A DNA stretch of 64,000 bases from positions 186,001 to 250,000 of the forward strand of contig CAIXPL010000008.1 in assembly GCA_903921325.1 (NCBI GenBank), in the 5' to 3' direction. Numbering within the stretch: position 1 is the stretch's first letter; the number at the start of each line of letters is the position of its first letter. Of this stretch, positions 47,262 through 57,535 are shown piece after piece. The translations under genes were made by a program, and so were the position numbers. The stretch is from an uncultured Pseudomonadota bacterium. Its GTDB lineage: Bacteria > Pseudomonadota > Gammaproteobacteria > Burkholderiales > SG8-39. The notes beneath the pieces are model-generated. The model was not told the origin of the DNA. It saw nothing but the letters and a program-made list of their open reading frames with translations, and searched no databases.

Positions 47262-47993
47262 ATGATCGAACGAATCGTGAAGCTTCCGAAAGCCGCTGCA
47301 TCGACGCTCGATGCACCTGATTCAACCGCGCGCGAGGCCTGGCACCTGCTGGGGATTATGTCAGAATTTGTCGAGGCGACCGATCGCCTGGGCAATATCG
47401 CACCGGCGGTGAGCATCTTCGGCAGCGCCCGCACAGCGCGCGATCATCGCTATTTCGAATTGGCCGAACGCCTCGCGAGATTGTTGTCAGATGCCGGCTT
47501 CTCGGTGATCTCAGGCGGCGGGCCCGGCATCATGGAGGCCTGCAATAAAGGGGCGCATGAGGGCCGCTCGCCCTCGGTGGGTCTGAATATCGAGCTGCCA
47601 CGCGAACAATTCGGCAACACCTACCAGGACATCAGCCTCGCCTTTCGCCACTTTTTCGCGCGTAAAGTCACCTTTATGCGCTTCTCGATTGCCTACGTGG
47701 TGCTGCCCGGCGGCTTTGGCACCCTGGATGAACTGAGCGAAGCGCTGACCCTGATGCAGACCGGCAAAATCCGCCGTATGCCGATCATCCTGGTGGGCGC
47801 CGCATTCTGGGGCGGCCTGCTGCACTGGATCTCCGATCGGCTGGTGTCAGAAGGCATGATCAATCCTGACGATTTATCACTCATGCAGGTTATTGACGAA
47901 CCACAAAAGGTCGTCGACGCAATCTTTCATCATTACGAGAAGCGTCAGTTCGCACCGTCGATGGCTGAGCGCGACACCTTGCTTAACCTTTGA
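47262..47993 (+). CDS. LOG family protein (lysine-decarboxylase-like, cytokinin-activating-type nucleotide phosphoribohydrolase)
   Basis: The 243-residue protein has SIFGSARTARDHRYFE, SDAGFSVISGGGPGIMEACNKGA and the diagnostic VLPGGFGTLDELSEALTLMQTGK motif (PGGxGTxxE) of LOG/YgdH-like enzymes, which cleave ribose 5-phosphate from AMP-like nucleotides. ATG 47262 includes an N-terminal EAWHLLGIMSEFVEATDRL helix usual in this bacterial subfamily, but ATG 47358 is an alternative that would free promoter space. Confidence 0.88.
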   Translation: MIERIVKLPKAAASTLDAPDSTAREAWHLLGIMSEFVEATDRLGNIAPAVSIFGSARTARDHRYFELAERLARLLSDAGFSVISGGGPGIMEACNKGAHEGRSPSVGLNIELPREQFGNTYQDISLAFRHFFARKVTFMRFSIAYVVLPGGFGTLDELSEALTLMQTGKIRRMPIILVGAAFWGGLLHWISDRLVSEGMINPDDLSLMQVIDEPQKVVDAIFHHYEKRQFAPSMAERDTLLNL

Positions 47994-47995
47994 GG

Positions 47996-48120
47996 CGATG
48001 CGTGAGCGTATCTGTGGAATCAATGCGTCGGTGTATTGGTGAGGTGAAGGCCCCGGGATGCCTGTAGCATCGATGCGTTGGGGTATTTGTGAACTCAGCG
48101 CGCCGGAGTGCCGATGCGCG
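47996..48120. repeat. Three imperfect 24-bp direct repeats plus a partial fourth
   Basis: Copies lie at 47996-48019, 48021-48044 and 48071-48094, with a partial at 48112-48120. They share the pattern C-R-ATGCGT, then GTAT, then GTG, so that CGATGCGT starts copies one and three. They fill the noncoding interval between the LOG gene stop and DUF2782. Spacing between the copies is uneven (2 then 26 bp), unlike a CRISPR array. Function unknown. Confidence 0.55.
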
Positions 48121-48196
48121 AACCGGCACGTTAGAATGACGCGGTCATCCTGCTGCGCAGCCGCGCGACAGGGGCGCTCTGATTGAGAATCGAACC

Positions 48197-48562
48197 ATGT
48201 GGACGCATCGGCTGGCGATGACCCTTGTAAGCATGGCGAGCATGGCCGTGCTGGCGCAAGCGCCTCCACCCATGCCGCCAGAGCCACAGGCGGCACCTGC
48301 GTCTGTGCAGCAACCCAACGCGCCGACCGGCAGTGCAGCAGCGCTCACCGAAGACCCGGCGATGGAAGAGGCCGTGCGCATGATTCCACGGGTGGCCAAA
48401 CGCCGCGAAACGGTGATCGACGGCAAGCGCGTGGTGCGCGTGGCCACCGAAGCGGGCCTTGAGTACGAACTGATTGAAGAGGATGGCGTGGTTGTCACCA
48501 CGGTGTTGCAACCCGAGTCCGAGCGGCTGCGGGTACCCCTGTGGCGCCTGTTTGAATGGTGA
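48197..48562 (+). CDS. DUF2782 domain-containing exported protein
   Basis: The 121-residue protein has a short signal peptide (LAMTLVSMASMAVLAQA), a Pro/Ala-rich linker and the DUF2782 core IDGKRVVRVATEAGLEYELIEEDGVVVTTVL. Its position between polA and thrB is conserved in betaproteobacteria. Function unknown; a small periplasmic or membrane-associated protein is expected. A TAGAAT at 48133-48138 is a possible -10. Confidence 0.82.
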   Translation: MWTHRLAMTLVSMASMAVLAQAPPPMPPEPQAAPASVQQPNAPTGSAAALTEDPAMEEAVRMIPRVAKRRETVIDGKRVVRVATEAGLEYELIEEDGVVVTTVLQPESERLRVPLWRLFEW

Positions 48563-48615
48563 GCTGCCTCTTTGATGCCCGGTCGGTTTGCCGGCGCCCT
48601 TGTGCGCGCTGACCG

Positions 48616-49581
48616 ATGGCTGTCTTTACCACCATCAGCCCGGATGAGGCGCGCGACTGGCTCAGCCAATACCCGGTCGGTGATCTGATCGAACTGCGCG
48701 GCATCGCAGCCGGCATCGAGAATACCAACTACTTTGTCACCACGGCCAACGGGCGGTTCGTGTTGACTGTCTTTGAAAAACTCAGTCGCGCAGAACTGCC
48801 GTTCTATATCGATCTGATGAGTCACCTGGCTGGGCACGGCGTGCCCTGTCCGCTGCCGATTCGCGACGCGCGCGGTGCTGCCTTGAGTGAACTCAAGGGC
48901 AAGCCCGCGGTCCTCATGACCCGGCTGCCGGGCGAAGCAGTGATGCAACCGGCGCGCGAGCACTGCGCTGCGGTGGGCGCGGTGCTCGGTCGCATGCACC
49001 AGGCCGCTGCCAGCTTTTGCGGTGGACCGCGCAACCCTCGCGGCCTCGACTGGTGGCATGCCACCGCACCCAAAGTGATGCCCTTTCTCGACGAGACGCG
49101 GCGCACCCTGCTTGGCAGCGAGCTTGCCTATCAGAGCACATGGCATCAGCGCTTCGATGGCGCACCACTGCCCTCGGGGCCGGTCCATGCAGACCTGTTT
49201 CGCGATAACGTGCTGTTTGATGGCGCTGCGGTCGGTGGCGTGATCGACTTTTACTTCGCCGGTGTCGATGCCTATCTGTTCGATGTGGCAGTCAGCCTGA
49301 ATGACTGGTGCATCGACCACGCGAGCGGTGCGGTGATCACGGACAAAGCCCGTGCCTTTCTTGATGCCTATGCGGCCGCGCGCCAGTTTACCGAGGCCGA
49401 AGCAATCGCCTGGCCAACGCTGCTGCGCGCGGCCGCACTGCGCTTCTGGCTCTCGCGTCTGCATGATTTCTATCTGCCCCGCCCCGGTGAACTGGTGCGC
49501 GCGCACGATCCGGAACACTTTCGCCGGGTGCTCGAGCGACGCATCAAACACCTTGAGCAGACCCCCTCGCTGGCGCTATAA
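48616..49581 (+). CDS. thrB: Homoserine kinase (ThrB, APH-fold type)
   Basis: The 321-residue protein has the aminoglycoside-phosphotransferase fold used by this ThrB type: IAAGIENTNYFVTTANGRFVLTVFE, ELPFYIDLMSHLAGHGVPCPLP, the catalytic loop GPVHADLFRDNVLFDG and metal-binding GVIDFYFAGVDAYLFDVAV. It phosphorylates homoserine for threonine synthesis, feeding IlvA. It follows DUF2782 by 53 bp and precedes a 155-bp gap before the flavoprotein gene. Confidence 0.93.
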   Translation: MAVFTTISPDEARDWLSQYPVGDLIELRGIAAGIENTNYFVTTANGRFVLTVFEKLSRAELPFYIDLMSHLAGHGVPCPLPIRDARGAALSELKGKPAVLMTRLPGEAVMQPAREHCAAVGAVLGRMHQAAASFCGGPRNPRGLDWWHATAPKVMPFLDETRRTLLGSELAYQSTWHQRFDGAPLPSGPVHADLFRDNVLFDGAAVGGVIDFYFAGVDAYLFDVAVSLNDWCIDHASGAVITDKARAFLDAYAAARQFTEAEAIAWPTLLRAAALRFWLSRLHDFYLPRPGELVRAHDPEHFRRVLERRIKHLEQTPSLAL

Positions 49582-49736
49582 GGAGCATCACGGCGCGTCC
49601 CGCGTCGTGATCCGGGACATGCCCCAGCGGTCTGCCGCAGAAGCGCGGAATCATACGATCAAGGGTTGAACGATCCGGGGCTTGCTGCGGGGGTGGGCTA
49701 GAATCCGCTCTTACCGTTCAGGTCGACTGCCAGCGC

Positions 49737-52700
49737 ATGGATGCCCGGTTACGCGAGATCCCTTATAACTACACCTCCTTTTCGGATCGCGAAATCGTCA
49801 TTCGCATTCTGGGCGAACAGGCCTGGGATACCCTGCTCGAATTGCAATCGGAGCGGCGAACCGGGCGTTCGGCGCGCATGCTGTTCGAGATCTTCGGTGA
49901 TATCTGGGTCGTTGAGCGCAATCCCTACCTGCAAGACGACCTGATCGAAAATCCCGATCGCCGCACCGCATTGATCGACGCCTTGCATCACCGGCTGAGC
50001 GAAATCGGCAAACGGCGCGGTGCGCAGAATGCGTCGGCCGAACCCACCGAACCCGATTTGCCCGATTTGCGTGAGGCGCACTCGGCACGCGATGCGCGGG
50101 TCAACAGCATTCTTGATCAGACCCGCGCGGCGATCGAACGCTTTGCTGCCGAATTTCGTGCCGTCCAGACCTTGCGCGAGGGTATCTCCAAGCGCTTTGC
50201 CAAGCTGACCCGCGCCGACAACGTGCGCTTCGATGGCTACGCCCGCGTCGCGCATGTCACCGATGCGACCGACTGGCGTGTGCAATATCCCTTTGTGGTG
50301 CTCTATCCGGAGAACGAGGCGGAAGTAATCGCCATGGTGCGCGCCTGCATCGAACTCGATCTCACTATCATTCCACGTGGCGGTGGCACCGGATATACCG
50401 GGGGCGCCGTGCCACTGGATCGTCGCTCCGCGGTCATCAATACCGAGAAGCTCGATCGCGCATCGGCCGTCGAGCCGCGGCAACTGCCTGGGCTGGCCGC
50501 CCCCACGCCGACGATTGATTGCGGTGCCGGGGTCATCACCCGCCGCGCCATGGAGGTGGCCGAAGCAGCCGGCCTGGTGTTTGCCTGTGATCCAACCTCC
50601 TCGGATGCCTCCTGCATTGGCGGCAATGTGGCCATGAACGCCGGCGGCAAGAAGGCCGTGCTGTGGGGCACCGCGCTCGACAATCTGGCGAGCTGGCGCA
50701 TGGTGGACCCGCAGGGTCGCCTGATCGAAGTGACGCGCCTTGAGCACAATCTGGGTAAAATCCATGATCAGGTGCAGGTGCGCTTTGCCGTTCAGACACT
50801 GGCCGATGATGGACAGACAGCGCTTGGCGAGGCGCGCATTCTGACGCTGGCCGGTGCGCAATTTCGCAAACCAGGCCTTGGCAAGGACGTGACCGACAAG
50901 GTGCTCGGTGGCCTGCCCGGGGTGCAAAAGGAAGGCTGTGACGGCATCATCACCGCCGCGCGTTTCATCCTTCATCGCATGCCGCCGCATGTGCGCACCG
51001 TGTGCCTGGAATTTTTCGGCGCCGTGCGAGACAGCGTTCCGGCGATTCTTGAAATCAAGCAATTTCTCGACACCCGCCCGGGTGGCGCGATCCTGGCCGG
51101 ACTCGAGCATCTCGATGAGCGCTATGTGCGCGCAGTGGGCTATGCCACCAAGGCGCGACGCGGCCAGCGACCCAAAATGGTCTTGCTTGGCGATATCGTC
51201 GGCGAGGACGAAGCCGCCGTGGCCCACGCCGCCTCACAAGTGGTGCGGTTGTGCAATCTGCGCGGAGCCGAAGGGTTCGTCGCAGTGAGTGCTGAAACCC
51301 GGCGCAAATTCTGGCTCGATCGCGCCCGCACCGCAGCGATTGCCCGTCATACCAACGCCTTCAAGATCAACGAGGACGTGGTCATTCCGCTCGAACGCCT
51401 GGGTGACTATTCCGATGGCATCGAACGGATCAATATCGAGCTGTCGATTCGCAACAAGTTGCTGCTGCTCGATGAGCTCGAACAGTATTTCAAGGGCACC
51501 TTGCCGCTGGCACAGCATGATGCGGGGCTGCCTGCCGCTGAGGTGCTGGGCGAGCGTCCGGCGCAGGCGATCGAAGTGCTGCAGCGCGCGCGTGAACGCT
51601 GGGCCGCAATGCTCGCGCAGTTGAACCCATCGAGCGAGCATCAAGGCGACGACACCGTTGCCCTTTTTCGCGGCCTGCAGGAACGCACCGTGCGGGTGTC
51701 CTGGAAAACCGAAGTGCTCAGCGATCTGGAAGGGATCTTCTCGGGAGAAACGCTGCGTCCCGTGCTCGAAGGGGTGCGTGCGGTGCACCGCCGGATCCTC
51801 AAAGGCCGTGTATGGGTGGCACTGCACATGCACGCAGGCGATGGCAATGTGCACACCAATCTGCCGGTGAACTCCGATGACTACCGGATGATGCAGCAGG
51901 CCCAGGAAGCGGTCGCCCGCATCATGGCGCTGGCTGGCGATCTGGGCGGTGTCATCTCGGGGGAGCATGGCATCGGCATCACCAAGTGGCAGTTTCTCGG
52001 TGATCCGGAGCGCAGCGCATTCGCGCAATATAAGGAAAGCGTTGATCCGCAAGGGCGCTTCAATCGCGGCAAACTGCTCGCAGGCGGCGGTCTGGAAAAC
52101 GCCTACACGCCCTCGTTCAGCCTGCTCGGTTCCGAGTCGATCATCCTCGAACAGTCTGAAATCGGGCATATCTCCGGCATGGTGAAGGATTGCCTGCGCT
52201 GCGGAAAGTGCAAGCCCGTGTGTTCGACCCATGTCCCACGCGCCAATCTGTTGTATTCACCACGCGACAAGATTCTCGCCACATCGCTGTTGATCGAAGC
52301 CTTTCTCTACGAGGAGCAAACGCGGCGCGGCGTGAGCCTGCGTCACTTTGCCGAATTCGATGATGTGGCCGATCACTGCACCGTCTGCCACAAATGCGCC
52401 AATCCGTGCCCGGTTGATATTGATTTCGGCGACGTGTCGATCGCGATGCGCAATCTGTTGCGCAAGCAGGGTCACAAGTCGTTCAACCCGGGCACCGCCG
52501 CGGCGATGCTGTTCCTCAATGCCACCAACCCACGCACGGTGCAATTGACCCGCACCGCCATGGTCGATATTGCCTACCCCTTGCAGCGGCTTGCCCATCG
52601 GGTTGCCAGCGCGAGCGGGCTGGCGGCCAAACAGACTGCGCGGCCCCCGGCAACAACCGGGCGCGGCTCACTCGCGGCCCAGATCATCCACTTTGTTAAC

Positions 52701-53597
52701 AAACCGATGCCGGGCGGATTGCCCAAGAAGACGGCACGCGCACTGCTCAACATCGAGGACCCGGAAATCGTCGCCCTGGTGCGTGATCCGGCGCGCGTCA
52801 CCGAGGACTCCGAGGCCGTGTTCTACTTCCCCGGTTGCGGTTCAGAGCGGCTGTTCAGCCAGGTCGGCTTGGCCACCCAGGCGATGCTCTACCATGTCGG
52901 CGCAGTCTGCGTCTTGCCCCCGGGATATCTATGTTGCGGCTACCCGCAGACGGCGGCCGGACACGAAGACGCCGGACAGAAAATCATCACCGACAACCGG
53001 GTACTGTTTCACCGGGTGGCCAACACGCTCAATTACCTCGACATCAAGACCGTCATCGTGTCCTGCGGCACCTGTATGGATCAACTGCAGAAGTACGAAT
53101 TTGAGCGTATTTTCCCCGGCTGCCGCCTGCTCGACATCCATGAATATCTGCTGGAAAAGGGCCTCGCACTGGATGGCGTAAGTGGCGTGCGCTATGTCTA
53201 CCATGACCCCTGTCACAGCCCGATGAAAACCTACCAGCCCTTGAGCGTGGTGAACCAGTTGCTCGGCCAGCCGGTGGCGGCGAGCGATCGCTGCTGCGGT
53301 GAATCGGGCACGCTGGCGGTCACCCGCCCGGACATCTCCACTCAGGTCCGTTTTCGCAAGGAAGAGGTGCTGCAGGCCGACATGGCGCGGATTCGTGCCG
53401 ACGGCCACGCGGGTGCGGTAAAAGTGCTCACCTCGTGCCCCTCCTGCCTGCAAGGGCTCGCGCGCTATTCTCCGGCGATTGATGCCGACCCAGACTATGT
53501 GGTCGTCGAGATGGCACGCACCCTGCTGGGCGAGGACTGGCTGACCCGCTATGTTGCGCGCGCCAACGAGGGCGGCATCGAACGCGTATTGCTATAG
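49737..53597 (+). CDS. Multidomain FAD/iron-sulfur oxidoreductase with N-terminal DUF3683
   Basis: The 1286-residue protein has five modules. DUF3683 is about 1-95 ([20 protein letters not shown]); the FAD-binding_4 domain about 175-400 ([19 protein letters not shown]); an FAD-oxidase C-terminal domain about 520-790 ([14 protein letters not shown] near 699, [12 protein letters not shown]). Two 4Fe-4S motifs follow ([11 protein letters not shown] near 820, [12 protein letters not shown] near 883), then a heterodisulfide-reductase-like CCG domain with two cysteine clusters ([37 protein letters not shown]). It combines in one chain what GlcD/GlcF or LldE/LldF-type systems split into subunits, suggesting a 2-hydroxyacid (D-lactate-like) dehydrogenase feeding quinone. 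The substrate is unknown. A TAGAAT box at 49699-49704 may be the -10. Confidence 0.9.
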   Translation: MDARLREIPYNYTSFSDREIVIRILGEQAWDTLLELQSERRTGRSARMLFEIFGDIWVVERNPYLQDDLIENPDRRTALIDALHHRLSEIGKRRGAQNASAEPTEPDLPDLREAHSARDARVNSILDQTRAAIERFAAEFRAVQTLREGISKRFAKLTRADNVRFDGYARVAHVTDATDWRVQYPFVVLYPENEAEVIAMVRACIELDLTIIPRGGGTGYTGGAVPLDRRSAVINTEKLDRASAVEPRQLPGLAAPTPTIDCGAGVITRRAMEVAEAAGLVFACDPTSSDASCIGGNVAMNAGGKKAVLWGTALDNLASWRMVDPQGRLIEVTRLEHNLGKIHDQVQVRFAVQTLADDGQTALGEARILTLAGAQFRKPGLGKDVTDKVLGGLPGVQKEGCDGIITAARFILHRMPPHVRTVCLEFFGAVRDSVPAILEIKQFLDTRPGGAILAGLEHLDERYVRAVGYATKARRGQRPKMVLLGDIVGEDEAAVAHAASQVVRLCNLRGAEGFVAVSAETRRKFWLDRARTAAIARHTNAFKINEDVVIPLERLGDYSDGIERINIELSIRNKLLLLDELEQYFKGTLPLAQHDAGLPAAEVLGERPAQAIEVLQRARERWAAMLAQLNPSSEHQGDDTVALFRGLQERTVRVSWKTEVLSDLEGIFSGETLRPVLEGVRAVHRRILKGRVWVALHMHAGDGNVHTNLPVNSDDYRMMQQAQEAVARIMALAGDLGGVISGEHGIGITKWQFLGDPERSAFAQYKESVDPQGRFNRGKLLAGGGLENAYTPSFSLLGSESIILEQSEIGHISGMVKDCLRCGKCKPVCSTHVPRANLLYSPRDKILATSLLIEAFLYEEQTRRGVSLRHFAEFDDVADHCTVCHKCANPCPVDIDFGDVSIAMRNLLRKQGHKSFNPGTAAAMLFLNATNPRTVQLTRTAMVDIAYPLQRLAHRVASASGLAAKQTARPPATTGRGSLAAQIIHFVNKPMPGGLPKKTARALLNIEDPEIVALVRDPARVTEDSEAVFYFPGCGSERLFSQVGLATQAMLYHVGAVCVLPPGYLCCGYPQTAAGHEDAGQKIITDNRVLFHRVANTLNYLDIKTVIVSCGTCMDQLQKYEFERIFPGCRLLDIHEYLLEKGLALDGVSGVRYVYHDPCHSPMKTYQPLSVVNQLLGQPVAASDRCCGESGTLAVTRPDISTQVRFRKEEVLQADMARIRADGHAGAVKVLTSCPSCLQGLARYSPAIDADPDYVVVEMARTLLGEDWLTRYVARANEGGIERVLL

Positions 53598-53708
53598 CGA
53601 CCGCCCATTCGTGAACGATCTCCGCCGCACCATTCAGCGCTTTCACGCCACCCGCACAAAGTATGCGATCCTGCGCGCTTGCCGCAGCGCTCGTTCCCGG
53701 GGCACTCC

Positions 53709-55370
53709 ATGATGCTTACTTCGAAGACGCACACCTCCCTGTTCGGCGCCGCGGCGCCGGGCCGTGACGGACCAGCCGCGTTCATCGATGCACCCAGCGC
53801 CGAGGTCTGGACGGCGCAGCTTCCTTTCGATGACCCGCTGCGCTGCAATCAGCTTCTGCTTGGCGAATTGAGCCGGATTCACCTGCTCAGGTTGCACTCG
53901 GCGGACCGGCTGGAGATGCTTGAAGTACTGCGCGGCGTGATCATGGGGGTGCAGGAAGCCTGCGGCCAGTTGTGTCTGAACTGTCTGGCGCCACTGACCG
54001 CACCGCAAAAAGCGCTGGTCGGCCAAGTGTTGGCGCTGTGGCAGGTAACCAGCGCAGCCTATGAACATTGCCTGAAAACCTGGAGCAATAAGGAGCGCGA
54101 CGAACTCACCCGCCCCAAGGCGTTGCACCGGGCACTGGATGCGCTCGCCCGCTCTATCGCCGAATATTATTCGGCTTATCGAAGCCCCGCCGAATCGCTG
54201 TTTACCTCGTTGCACACCCTGTACGGGATTGGTGAGCGGCTCGGGCTGCTTGAAGTGCCGATCAAAGACCCCCAGCGGGTGCAGGCAACTACGTGCGCTC
54301 GCGACGCCTATGTCTATGCACTGCTGCTCGACAGCTGCCTGCCACGCCAGTACAGCGATAAGGAGTTCGCGGTTACGCGCCTTATGCTCGAGCGCTGGGC
54401 TGGTCGGGTGCGTATTGTCATGCCTGGCGCCCCGGCTGGTGAGGACTCGGCGCCGCCTTTCGTCGTGGATCTGCAAGCGCCTCGTGGCCTGAGCACCCGG
54501 CATGATCGGCCGGTCGACCTGCGCGTGCTTGATATGTCTGGCCTTGCCACAGCCTTGCGTCGCGCGCTGAGCGCATTGCATCACGGTGCCGAACCGGGTG
54601 CAGCCGGCCTCGCGCCGGGGTTGAACCGACGTGAATATGAAGTCCTGCTGCTCTCTCTCTATCAGCAATGGTGCGACGGCGGGATCAAGCGCCAGCACGA
54701 TCGCCAGGCCAGTGACTCGCATGCGCATGTGAGCAACGGCCTGGTGGCGGCCCACTTCTATCTGAGCCGGCAACCGTTTCATCAACCCAACGACCCGGTG
54801 AACATCCCGCAGCGTGGCGTTTCCACCGCGAGCGAGCACAAGGCTGACCGGATCCGGGTAGCGACCGAGTATCTGCAGGTGCATCGCATCCATGCCGAGC
54901 AATGGCGAATTCAGGATGAGAGCATTACCGGCCTTGGCATGATGCGTCCGGCCGTCGAGGCTGGCGATTCATGGCTGTGTCTGGGCCTGTTGCTGTCGGT
55001 GCGCCCGCGCGGTCTCAATAACACCCTGCTTGGCACCATCCAGTGGCTGGAGGAAGCACGCCAGGGCGACATTTTCGTCGGTGTGCGATTGCTGCCCGGT
55101 ATTCCCGCACCGATCGCGGCGCGCCGTATGGGGGTCGAATCATTCGAACCTGCCGTCCTCCTGCTGCCGTTGCCAGCGGTCAATGCGCCGTCTTCCATTC
55201 TGCTGGTCACCGGACGATTCGAAGCACAGACGGTGATCGAGATCTGGCGTGAGGGTATTGATCGAATTCATCTCACCGGATTACTCGAATCCAGTGGTGG
55301 ATTCGACCGTTTCGCGTTCATGCCAGCCGGCAGTGTGTACGATCCGGCCAACGCGGCGACCGAAATTTGA
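53709..55370 (+). CDS. Conserved protein of unknown function upstream of DUF971-ubiE
   Basis: ATG 53709 (or the adjacent ATG 53712) gives about 553 residues. The N-terminal half is alpha-helical (LRCNQLLLGELSRIHLLRLHSADRLEMLEVLRG, YEHCLKTWSNKERDEL) and contains no catalytic motif I recognise. The last 120 residues are beta-rich (SWLCLGLLLSVRPRG, GTIQWLEEARQGDIFVGVRLLPG, FEPAVLLLPLPA, HLTGLLESSGGFDRFAFMP) and look like a PilZ-type beta-barrel module, suggesting but not showing cyclic-di-GMP or surface-related sensing. It has no signal peptide. A membrane diguanylate cyclase is encoded 4 kb downstream. Confidence 0.6.
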   Translation: MMLTSKTHTSLFGAAAPGRDGPAAFIDAPSAEVWTAQLPFDDPLRCNQLLLGELSRIHLLRLHSADRLEMLEVLRGVIMGVQEACGQLCLNCLAPLTAPQKALVGQVLALWQVTSAAYEHCLKTWSNKERDELTRPKALHRALDALARSIAEYYSAYRSPAESLFTSLHTLYGIGERLGLLEVPIKDPQRVQATTCARDAYVYALLLDSCLPRQYSDKEFAVTRLMLERWAGRVRIVMPGAPAGEDSAPPFVVDLQAPRGLSTRHDRPVDLRVLDMSGLATALRRALSALHHGAEPGAAGLAPGLNRREYEVLLLSLYQQWCDGGIKRQHDRQASDSHAHVSNGLVAAHFYLSRQPFHQPNDPVNIPQRGVSTASEHKADRIRVATEYLQVHRIHAEQWRIQDESITGLGMMRPAVEAGDSWLCLGLLLSVRPRGLNNTLLGTIQWLEEARQGDIFVGVRLLPGIPAPIAARRMGVESFEPAVLLLPLPAVNAPSSILLVTGRFEAQTVIEIWREGIDRIHLTGLLESSGGFDRFAFMPAGSVYDPANAATEI

Positions 55371-55439
55371 TGTGATGTCCGGGGCGCCCGTGCGCGGATT
55401 CGCGTCCTGTTTTGCCTTGCCGTTGCGGAGCACCGTACC

Positions 55440-55805
55440 ATGCCGGTCCCGGTTGAAATCGTCTTGCATCAGAAGTCGCGTTTGATGATGGTGGCGTTTG
55501 ATGACGGACAACGCTTCGATTTGAGTTTTGAGCTGCTGCGGGTCTATTCGCCATCGGCAGAGGTACGTGGCCACGGTCCGGGCCAGGAAGTGCTGCAGGT
55601 CGGTAAACGCGAAATCGAGATCAACGCGCTCGACCCGGTCGGCAACTACGGTGTGCAGCCACGATTTTCCGATGGTCATGACTCGGGCATCTATTCCTGG
55701 GATTATCTGTACTGGCTGGGCCGCGACCGCGATCGCCTGTGGCAGGATTATCTTGACCGATTGCATGCGGCCGATGCCAGTCGTGACAATCACGGAGCGC
55801 CCTGA
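55440..55805 (+). CDS. DUF971 (gamma-butyrobetaine-hydroxylase-like N-terminal domain) protein
   Basis: The 121-residue protein consists of the DUF971 domain: [78 protein letters not shown]. The domain binds metal or iron-sulfur clusters in some proteins. The gene commonly precedes ubiE in betaproteobacteria, and its TGA overlaps the ubiE ATG here (TGATG). Confidence 0.88.
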   Translation: MPVPVEIVLHQKSRLMMVAFDDGQRFDLSFELLRVYSPSAEVRGHGPGQEVLQVGKREIEINALDPVGNYGVQPRFSDGHDSGIYSWDYLYWLGRDRDRLWQDYLDRLHAADASRDNHGAP

Positions 55806-56545
55806 TGGACTCTGAACAGACCGATTTCGGATTTGAGCAGGTCAACGCTGCCGACAAGAAGCATCGGGTGTCCGGTGTGTTTGATTCGGTTGCTTCTCGC
55901 TACGATTTGATGAACGACCTGATGTCGCTCGGCATGCATCGCCTGTGGAAGTCATTTGCACTGGATCGCTGTATTCTGCGCGAGGGCGAACGAGTGCTCG
56001 ATATCGCTGGCGGCTCAGGCGATCTCACCGCTGGCCTGGCGCGTAAGGTGGGTGCAAATGGCGAAGTCTGGCTGACCGATATCAACGCAAGCATGCTGCG
56101 CGTCGGCCGCGATCGCCTGATCAATCGCGGCCTGCTCCTGCCGGCGGTGCAGTGTGACGCCGAACGCCTGCCGTTTCCGAACCGCCATTTTGATTGCGTC
56201 ACGGTAGGCTTTGGCCTGCGCAACATGACCGACAAGGCAGGCGCGCTGCACGAAATGACGCGTGTTCTGCGACCCGGCGGGCGATTGATCGTTCTTGAGT
56301 TTTCGCAGGTGTGGGAGCCGCTTGCCGGGCTCTATGATCAGTATTCTTTTGGCGTCCTGCCCTGGTTGGGTGAGCGTATCGCAGGAGATGCGGCCAGCTA
56401 CCGCTATCTCGCCGAGTCGATCCGCATGCACCCTGATCAGAACACGCTGGCGGCGATGATGGAACATTCCGGTCTTGCAGATGTCCAATACTGGAATCTT
56501 GCAGGCGGTATAGTCGCAGTCCACCGCGGTATCCGCTACACATGA
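55805..56545 (+). CDS. ubiE: Bifunctional demethylmenaquinone/2-methoxy-6-polyprenyl-1,4-benzoquinol methyltransferase
   Basis: UbiE does the C-methylation in ubiquinone (and menaquinone) synthesis. The 246-residue protein has [24 protein letters not shown], the SAM motif [38 protein letters not shown] and [18 protein letters not shown], all family signatures. Start ATG overlaps the DUF971 stop. The Tim44-like gene follows after 53 bp. Confidence 0.96.
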   Translation: MDSEQTDFGFEQVNAADKKHRVSGVFDSVASRYDLMNDLMSLGMHRLWKSFALDRCILREGERVLDIAGGSGDLTAGLARKVGANGEVWLTDINASMLRVGRDRLINRGLLLPAVQCDAERLPFPNRHFDCVTVGFGLRNMTDKAGALHEMTRVLRPGGRLIVLEFSQVWEPLAGLYDQYSFGVLPWLGERIAGDAASYRYLAESIRMHPDQNTLAAMMEHSGLADVQYWNLAGGIVAVHRGIRYT

Positions 56546-56598
56546 GCGATGGCTCGGCCAACGGCGCGTACAGCCGTCAAAAATAGAAGGGCATCACA

Positions 56599-57492
56599 AT
56601 GAACAAGAGCTTGATCTCGTTGATTATCCTGATCAGCGCGGCACTCGTGACAACCGGTGAGGCCTGGGCTGCGCGCCGCCTCGGCGGTGGCCAGAGTGTG
56701 GGCCAGCAGCGCGAAATTGTCATGCCTCGATCACCGGCACCCGCACCGACCGCACCGGGCAATGCGGCCGCACCGCGCCCGGCACCGTCAACCGCGGCCG
56801 CACCCACTGCGCCGCCTGCACCACGGCCGGGTATCGGACGCTGGCTCGGCCCCCTGGCGGGCCTCGCCGCAGGCATCGGACTGGCGAGCCTGTTTGGCCA
56901 TGAAATGGGCGGCATCCTCTCGGGCGTTCTGATGGTGCTGCTGGCCGTGGTTGCGGTAACGCTGCTGCTGCGACTGATGCGTCGAGCAGCACCGCCAGCG
57001 GTTGCGGGGGGTGGAACATGGCCGGCGATGGGCGCAGAGACCGATGTCGCACCGCCACCGTCGCAAGTCATGACCCAGCCGGTTGAGCCGGTCGGGGTCA
57101 CCGCCGGGGCAGCTCGCATTCCCGCTGGATTTGACAAGCCCGGGTTTGAGCGGCAGGCACGGCAAAATTTTGTTGCTCTTTATGACGCCTATGATCGGGG
57201 ACAGTTGCCGATCCTGCGCGAACTCACCACCGATGGCATGTACGCCGAGCTGCAGCGCGAGATTACGGCGCGTGGATCGGTTGAACAGCGGGTGGACATC
57301 ACTGCGCTTGATGCCGAATTGCTGGAGGTAGTCACCGAGGGCCGATTGCATTGGGCCAGCATTCGTTTCTCGGGTATGTTGGCAGAGGATGTCGGCTTGC
57401 CACCGGGTCCTTTCAACGAAGTCTGGAATTTGTCAAAGCCGGCCGATGGATCAAGCGGCTGGTTGCTCGCCGGTATCCAGCAAGTGAACTGA
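56599..57492 (+). CDS. Tim44-like domain protein, membrane-anchored
   Basis: The 297-residue protein has a signal or anchor helix ([20 protein letters not shown]), a Pro/Ala-rich linker (about 45-80), hydrophobic segments near 85-125 ([38 protein letters not shown]) and a C-terminal Tim44 domain ([58 protein letters not shown]). Bacterial Tim44 proteins of this type are of uncertain function. It occupies the position between ubiE and ubiB that ubiJ holds in many proteobacteria; no SCP2-like UbiJ frame is present. Confidence 0.88.
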   Translation: MNKSLISLIILISAALVTTGEAWAARRLGGGQSVGQQREIVMPRSPAPAPTAPGNAAAPRPAPSTAAAPTAPPAPRPGIGRWLGPLAGLAAGIGLASLFGHEMGGILSGVLMVLLAVVAVTLLLRLMRRAAPPAVAGGGTWPAMGAETDVAPPPSQVMTQPVEPVGVTAGAARIPAGFDKPGFERQARQNFVALYDAYDRGQLPILRELTTDGMYAELQREITARGSVEQRVDITALDAELLEVVTEGRLHWASIRFSGMLAEDVGLPPGPFNEVWNLSKPADGSSGWLLAGIQQVN

Positions 57493-57535
57493 GCGGCAGC
57501 CGCCCGGCCCGCCTGGCCGCGTACAGGACGAATTG

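Noticed and set aside
47996-48120. Possible CRISPR array from repeated 24-mers
   Set aside because: Spacing is uneven (2 and 26 bp), repeats are imperfect and no cas genes are near.
48145-49551. 468-codon minus-strand open frame
   Set aside because: It is the reverse-complement shadow of thrB and DUF2782, whose products have clear family motifs; its translation is low-complexity and lacks recognisable domains.
48131-49704. Recurrent TAGAAT boxes taken as full promoters for DUF2782 and the DUF3683 gene
   Set aside because: Neither has a -35 hexamer at 16-18 bp, so they are mentioned only as possible -10 elements within the gene entries.
49749-51227. 492-codon minus-strand open frame
   Set aside because: Antisense to the well-supported DUF3683 flavoprotein; composition is that of a shadow frame.
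53643-54902. 419-codon minus-strand open frame
   Set aside because: Antisense shadow of the conserved protein at 53709-55370; no ribosome-binding site or domain supports it.
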